Shown: positions 61,161-64,000 of the stretch, one piece after another
Layout of the letters: the number at the start of each line of letters is the position of its first letter
How positions within the stretch are numbered: the first letter of the stretch is position 1
Assembly: GCF_028453695.1 (NCBI RefSeq)
Contig: NC_135773.1
Span: forward strand, 17,112,001-17,176,000
Reading direction: 5' to 3'
DNA from: Augochlora pura
Lineage: Eukaryota > Arthropoda > Insecta > Hymenoptera > Halictidae
DNA: 64,000 nt
Translations under genes and position numbers: made by a program
The notes under the pieces: model-generated
The model's input: only the letters and a program-made list of their open reading frames with translations
Told to the model about the DNA's origin: nothing
Database searches by the model: none

Positions 61161-61299
61161 TATAGAAGCTTTGATTTAGAAAAAGAATCGTCACTTGGAC
61201 CGACGCGAGATACGTGACGATGATACGTCACTCTTCTTATATAGAAGCTTTGATTTAGAAAAAGAATCGTCACTTGGACCGACGCGAAATACGTGACGA
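61161..61299. repeat. Recent tandem duplication, 79-bp period
   Basis: The block TATAGAAGCTTTGATTTAGA and the following 40 bases at 61161-61220 recur at 61240-61299 with one difference in 60 bases (GCGAGATACG versus GCGAAATACG). Confidence 0.9.
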
Positions 61300-61320
61300 C
61301 AAAGATCGTCTTCCAAATGA

Positions 61321-64000
61321 CCGGAGAAACAGTCGTGTCACCGGTATGCGCCGAAGACGGCAGTGAACGAGTTAATCGACGACGATCCCCGCCCATGACG
61401 CAAACGCGATGCGTGCAATTGCAGGGCCGGCTCACGCGATTTCCCGAGATGCACGCGAGCCGCTCGGCCAACTAACTAAGAAGCAGAAGAAGGATCCCCG
61501 AGCAATCAGATGCGACGGATCGACCGGCTAATTGAAATCCCCGGATGATTTTCCCGACGATGCTGTTCCCGCGGGCCGGGGAATGGGTAATTCCGTGGGT
61601 ATAATTAGCGGCGGCCACCGATGCGATGGCATCGGTAGCTAGAGAGCCCGGGCACGTCTTCGCAGAAAATGTCCGTCGGTCGTGTAGAAACGTCGGGCTA
61701 GAGGTTACGCCGGCAGCAGCAATGGCGGACGGTTCATTAATTAATAGGCTCTGTAGTCCGCAGGCCCACGGACGTCTCTCGTCTGACATTTCGAGTGACA
61801 AGCCGGTGTTCCTTGGTAGCGTGACCGTCCGTGTCCCGCGCATTTATTATTCACCGATCCGATAGGTTACGTCCCGCCGCGACGACGACGACGGTTTGCT
61901 ACTTGGAACCTAACGTTGTTCCGTCGACCAGTCACGCTTGACTTCGACGTCAAATGTCCCGGCGAATCGACACCCAAGCAAAAGTCGCGGCGATCAAATC
62001 ACGAAACGCCGATCGATCGATCGAATCGCCCCGAACAAGATATGTACATATGTACATACCGGCGCACGGTGGTCCGGTTCGAAGAATTCAGTGACTTTTA
62101 AATGGTAACTTTTCCAAATTGATCATTCTATTTGTATTTAGGAAGGTCTATGGATTTCAGAAATGGAGAAATTACATTTAATACTAGAGTTCTGACAAAA
62201 CTTCTCACCTTCTTCGAGATGTCCTGCTCATTGTGTTCCATATTCTTGCTTAGTCTTTTTGTATTCGAAAGGTCATACTTTCCTAATAAAAAATCATATA
62301 TATTATAGTCATTACTAACAATAACATATAAAGACAGTATTTGTAATGTGACAAATTTAAGAAATTCCCGATATTTGATAGAGGATAACTTTTGATCTGC
62401 ATCAGTTTTCGAGTTCTAACAAACAGAAATATTTTTTTGTACGGATTGCTATAAATAATTGTTGAAATATGACGACCCTATAAATAACCAATTTGCAAGT
62501 AATTGTTTAAAAACTACCGCGTCACGCGCCGCAGACGAACGCCCTCGCCGCGTGGCTATTCCATAAAACGTTACACGTATAGAATATAACAAATATGAAA
62601 CGCATATCTAGAAAGTAAAAAAATAGTTTGTACAATTACATATAAACATTATTGCGATTTTAGTGAAATATAAAAAATAAAACTAAATCACGTTTCATTG
62701 ATAGCTCGGGGAAATATAGTTCGGGATGGTGGGAAATTTGATTTCCCACGCTTTCATTGTTATTTTTTATTGTTTTTAAGTCTCATCACCTGGTTTATTA
62801 TTAAAGACCACATTAGAAGGATATGTAATTAGATAAAATTTGTTGGCCCGTGATTATAACAAATGGCGAAATTTTATATCTTTCCTAGCACTCTTTTACA
62901 AGAATCTGCTGAGTGTAACGCTTCGTTAAAGTTTGGCAAACGACGTTCCACCCTTTTCTGTCCGTAATCGTAACAGCGGAGCTTGCATTATTATCTACGA
63001 ACGCTCGTCTAAGCAACGTATAAACATAAGAAACGTTGCATTCGTGGGAAAAAAACGCGGAGACGTGGGCAGCTCGCCTGACAATAATCACGAACGTTTC
63101 ATAGACGATACATTGTTGACGATCGAGGTGCCGGCCTTTCGTGTTCGCACGGTAATCCACTCCGTCCACCCCCCTCTCGCCCTTCTGGCCGTGCAATTAA
63201 AAAATTAGCCACGCTCGGGAACGAATAAGAAAAGATCGCGCCGAGGTTGCCGCGATTTGTCGAGAGCCGTGCGCGAGACAGCGCGTGCGTGCGCTCGCCC
63301 GCCGGTAATTATTTCGACGGAATCGGCTCTGACGGGCTTAATGGCAGCGACTCGGTCTCGGAGCACCGGCAATTAATCACTATTCATTAGGAGGCCGAGC
63401 CGGAAGACTCCACGAGGAAAACGAAATTAGAAGTCGACCGTCTTCCGACGTAATCCTTCCCGTTTCCAGTGGCAACGTCTGCGAAATCGTTCGATCGTTT
63501 TGTTTTCCAATCGCGCAATTTACGATTCCTGGTTTTCAACCGCTGGTTGCTGCGTTTCACCCGAAATGCGCTCGGACTACCATTTTATGTATATTTCTAC
63601 TGATTTCATAAAAAATACAGTAGAAAATTCTGTCGGATCAAACGAAAAGTTCGTTGCATTTTAGAATTAACAAACAAGAGTTTAGAGCAGGTAATCAATT
63701 TTTGGCCACGCGTCAAGATTAAGCAAAATTTGAATAAAAAGACGTTACAAATTAATGTTTAGTATTTTTATTTCAGAGCAGCTTTTTTAACACTAAAATT
63801 ACCACCGATTGACGTATTGTACCTATTTCTATTGAAGAGGTAAAAATTATTCTTTTTTAAAGTTAACAAGTTATTTAAAGAAAGATATAGCGCCTTTTTA
63901 TATTCTCCTATTTTGTGAGAAAAAATTCATTACAAACTGATGGTAATAATAATAATTAGACGAAACTAGGACTCTTATATGATATTCATGTCCACTATTT
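61321..64000. other. Non-coding to the window end
   Basis: GC-rich DNA at 61320-62050 and 62930-63560 alternates with AT-rich DNA. A TTAACACTAAAATTACCACC end lies at 63787, like those at 27852 and 39412. Open frames are short and overlap on both strands. No exon was recognised. Confidence 0.45.

Larger units (their letters stand above)
59880..61320. mobile_element. Composite long inverted-repeat structure with nested insertions
   Basis: The left arm, 59880-60007, is the reverse complement of a right arm split in two, 60675-60728 and 61108-61197. Matching blocks include GATTCTTTTTCTAAATCAAA, GGAATGTAATATTAATATTT and CAATGTCTTTTACATAAA. The right arm is broken by a 379-bp insertion (60729-61107) flanked by the 9-base direct repeat ATTACATAT. 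The space between arms holds copy 2 of the 510-bp repeat (60060-60565). The outer right side has a recent 79-bp-period duplication. It may be a large foldback transposon or two opposed copies of one repeat; the sequence alone does not decide. Confidence 0.6.

Noticed and set aside
1..64000. tRNA, rRNA or known insect miRNA genes
   Set aside because: Scanning by eye for B-box-like GGTTCGANTCC and for well-known miRNA seeds gave no candidate with matching structure; a covariance-model search would be decisive.
1..64000. Viral or CRISPR-like content
   Set aside because: No spaced direct repeats of array type and no viral polymerase or capsid motif in any open frame.

Overview
The window looks like nuclear DNA from an insect, most likely a hymenopteran and perhaps a bee. 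This is inferred from composition and repeat style, not from a marker gene. GC-rich, CpG-rich patches alternate sharply with AT-rich stretches. Microsatellites such as (CT)n and (TCC)n are common. There are many short, non-coding inverted-repeat transposons with TTAA or TA target sites. I see no operons, ribosome binding sites, CRISPR arrays, tRNA or rRNA. The long open frames in the GC-rich patches are open on both strands and read as arginine/serine-rich low complexity, so I treat them as chance.

Only one stretch is convincingly coding. It is a minus-strand exon of 224 codons at 21347-20676, starting at an ATG and ending exactly in phase 0 at a strong 5' splice site (CCT|GTGAGT). The peptide is rich in His, Pro and Gln and carries four K-x-E sites of sumoylation type, so it resembles the disordered N-terminus of a transcription regulator. 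I could not name the gene. No matching DNA-binding exon is visible to the left, so the first intron probably runs more than 20 kb, perhaps past the window edge. The DNA upstream of the ATG (21348 to about 23700) is GC-rich with a GAGA-type tract and is the best promoter/5' UTR candidate.

The rest is intronic or intergenic DNA dominated by decayed mobile elements and tandem repeats. Five repeat groups can be read by comparing copies. (1) TTAA-bounded elements with ends like TTAACCCTTTGCACTCGA, of piggyBac/Kolobok-like terminal style, at 2065, 12951, 29200, 33088, 34591, 39062 and 56029, plus single or diverged ends. (2) TA-bounded elements ending in GACTGCGGATTTTTATGCA, with at least ten ends and a cluster at 57.9-58.9 kb. 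(3) Two elements of 213 and 211 bp with mariner-like ends GGTCTACCGGAAA at 11057 and 43616. (4) A repeat of about 510 bp present at 50.04 kb and, inverted, at 60.06 kb. (5) A long inverted-repeat structure at 59880-61300 that encloses the second copy of group 4 and carries a 379-bp insertion and a recent 79-bp-period duplication.

Tandem arrays lie at 944-1010 and 54827-54880 (the same 10-bp unit in opposite orientation), about 10.2-10.5 kb, 48.2-49.0 kb (four units of about 200 bp), 53.73-54.07 kb (about 132 bp) and 54603-54650 (7 bp). I found no clear new biological system. The items most worth checking are the composite inverted-repeat locus, the element at 33088 with 44-bp-spaced internal repeats, a possible 13-nt microexon at 43238, and the identity of the 20676-21347 exon.
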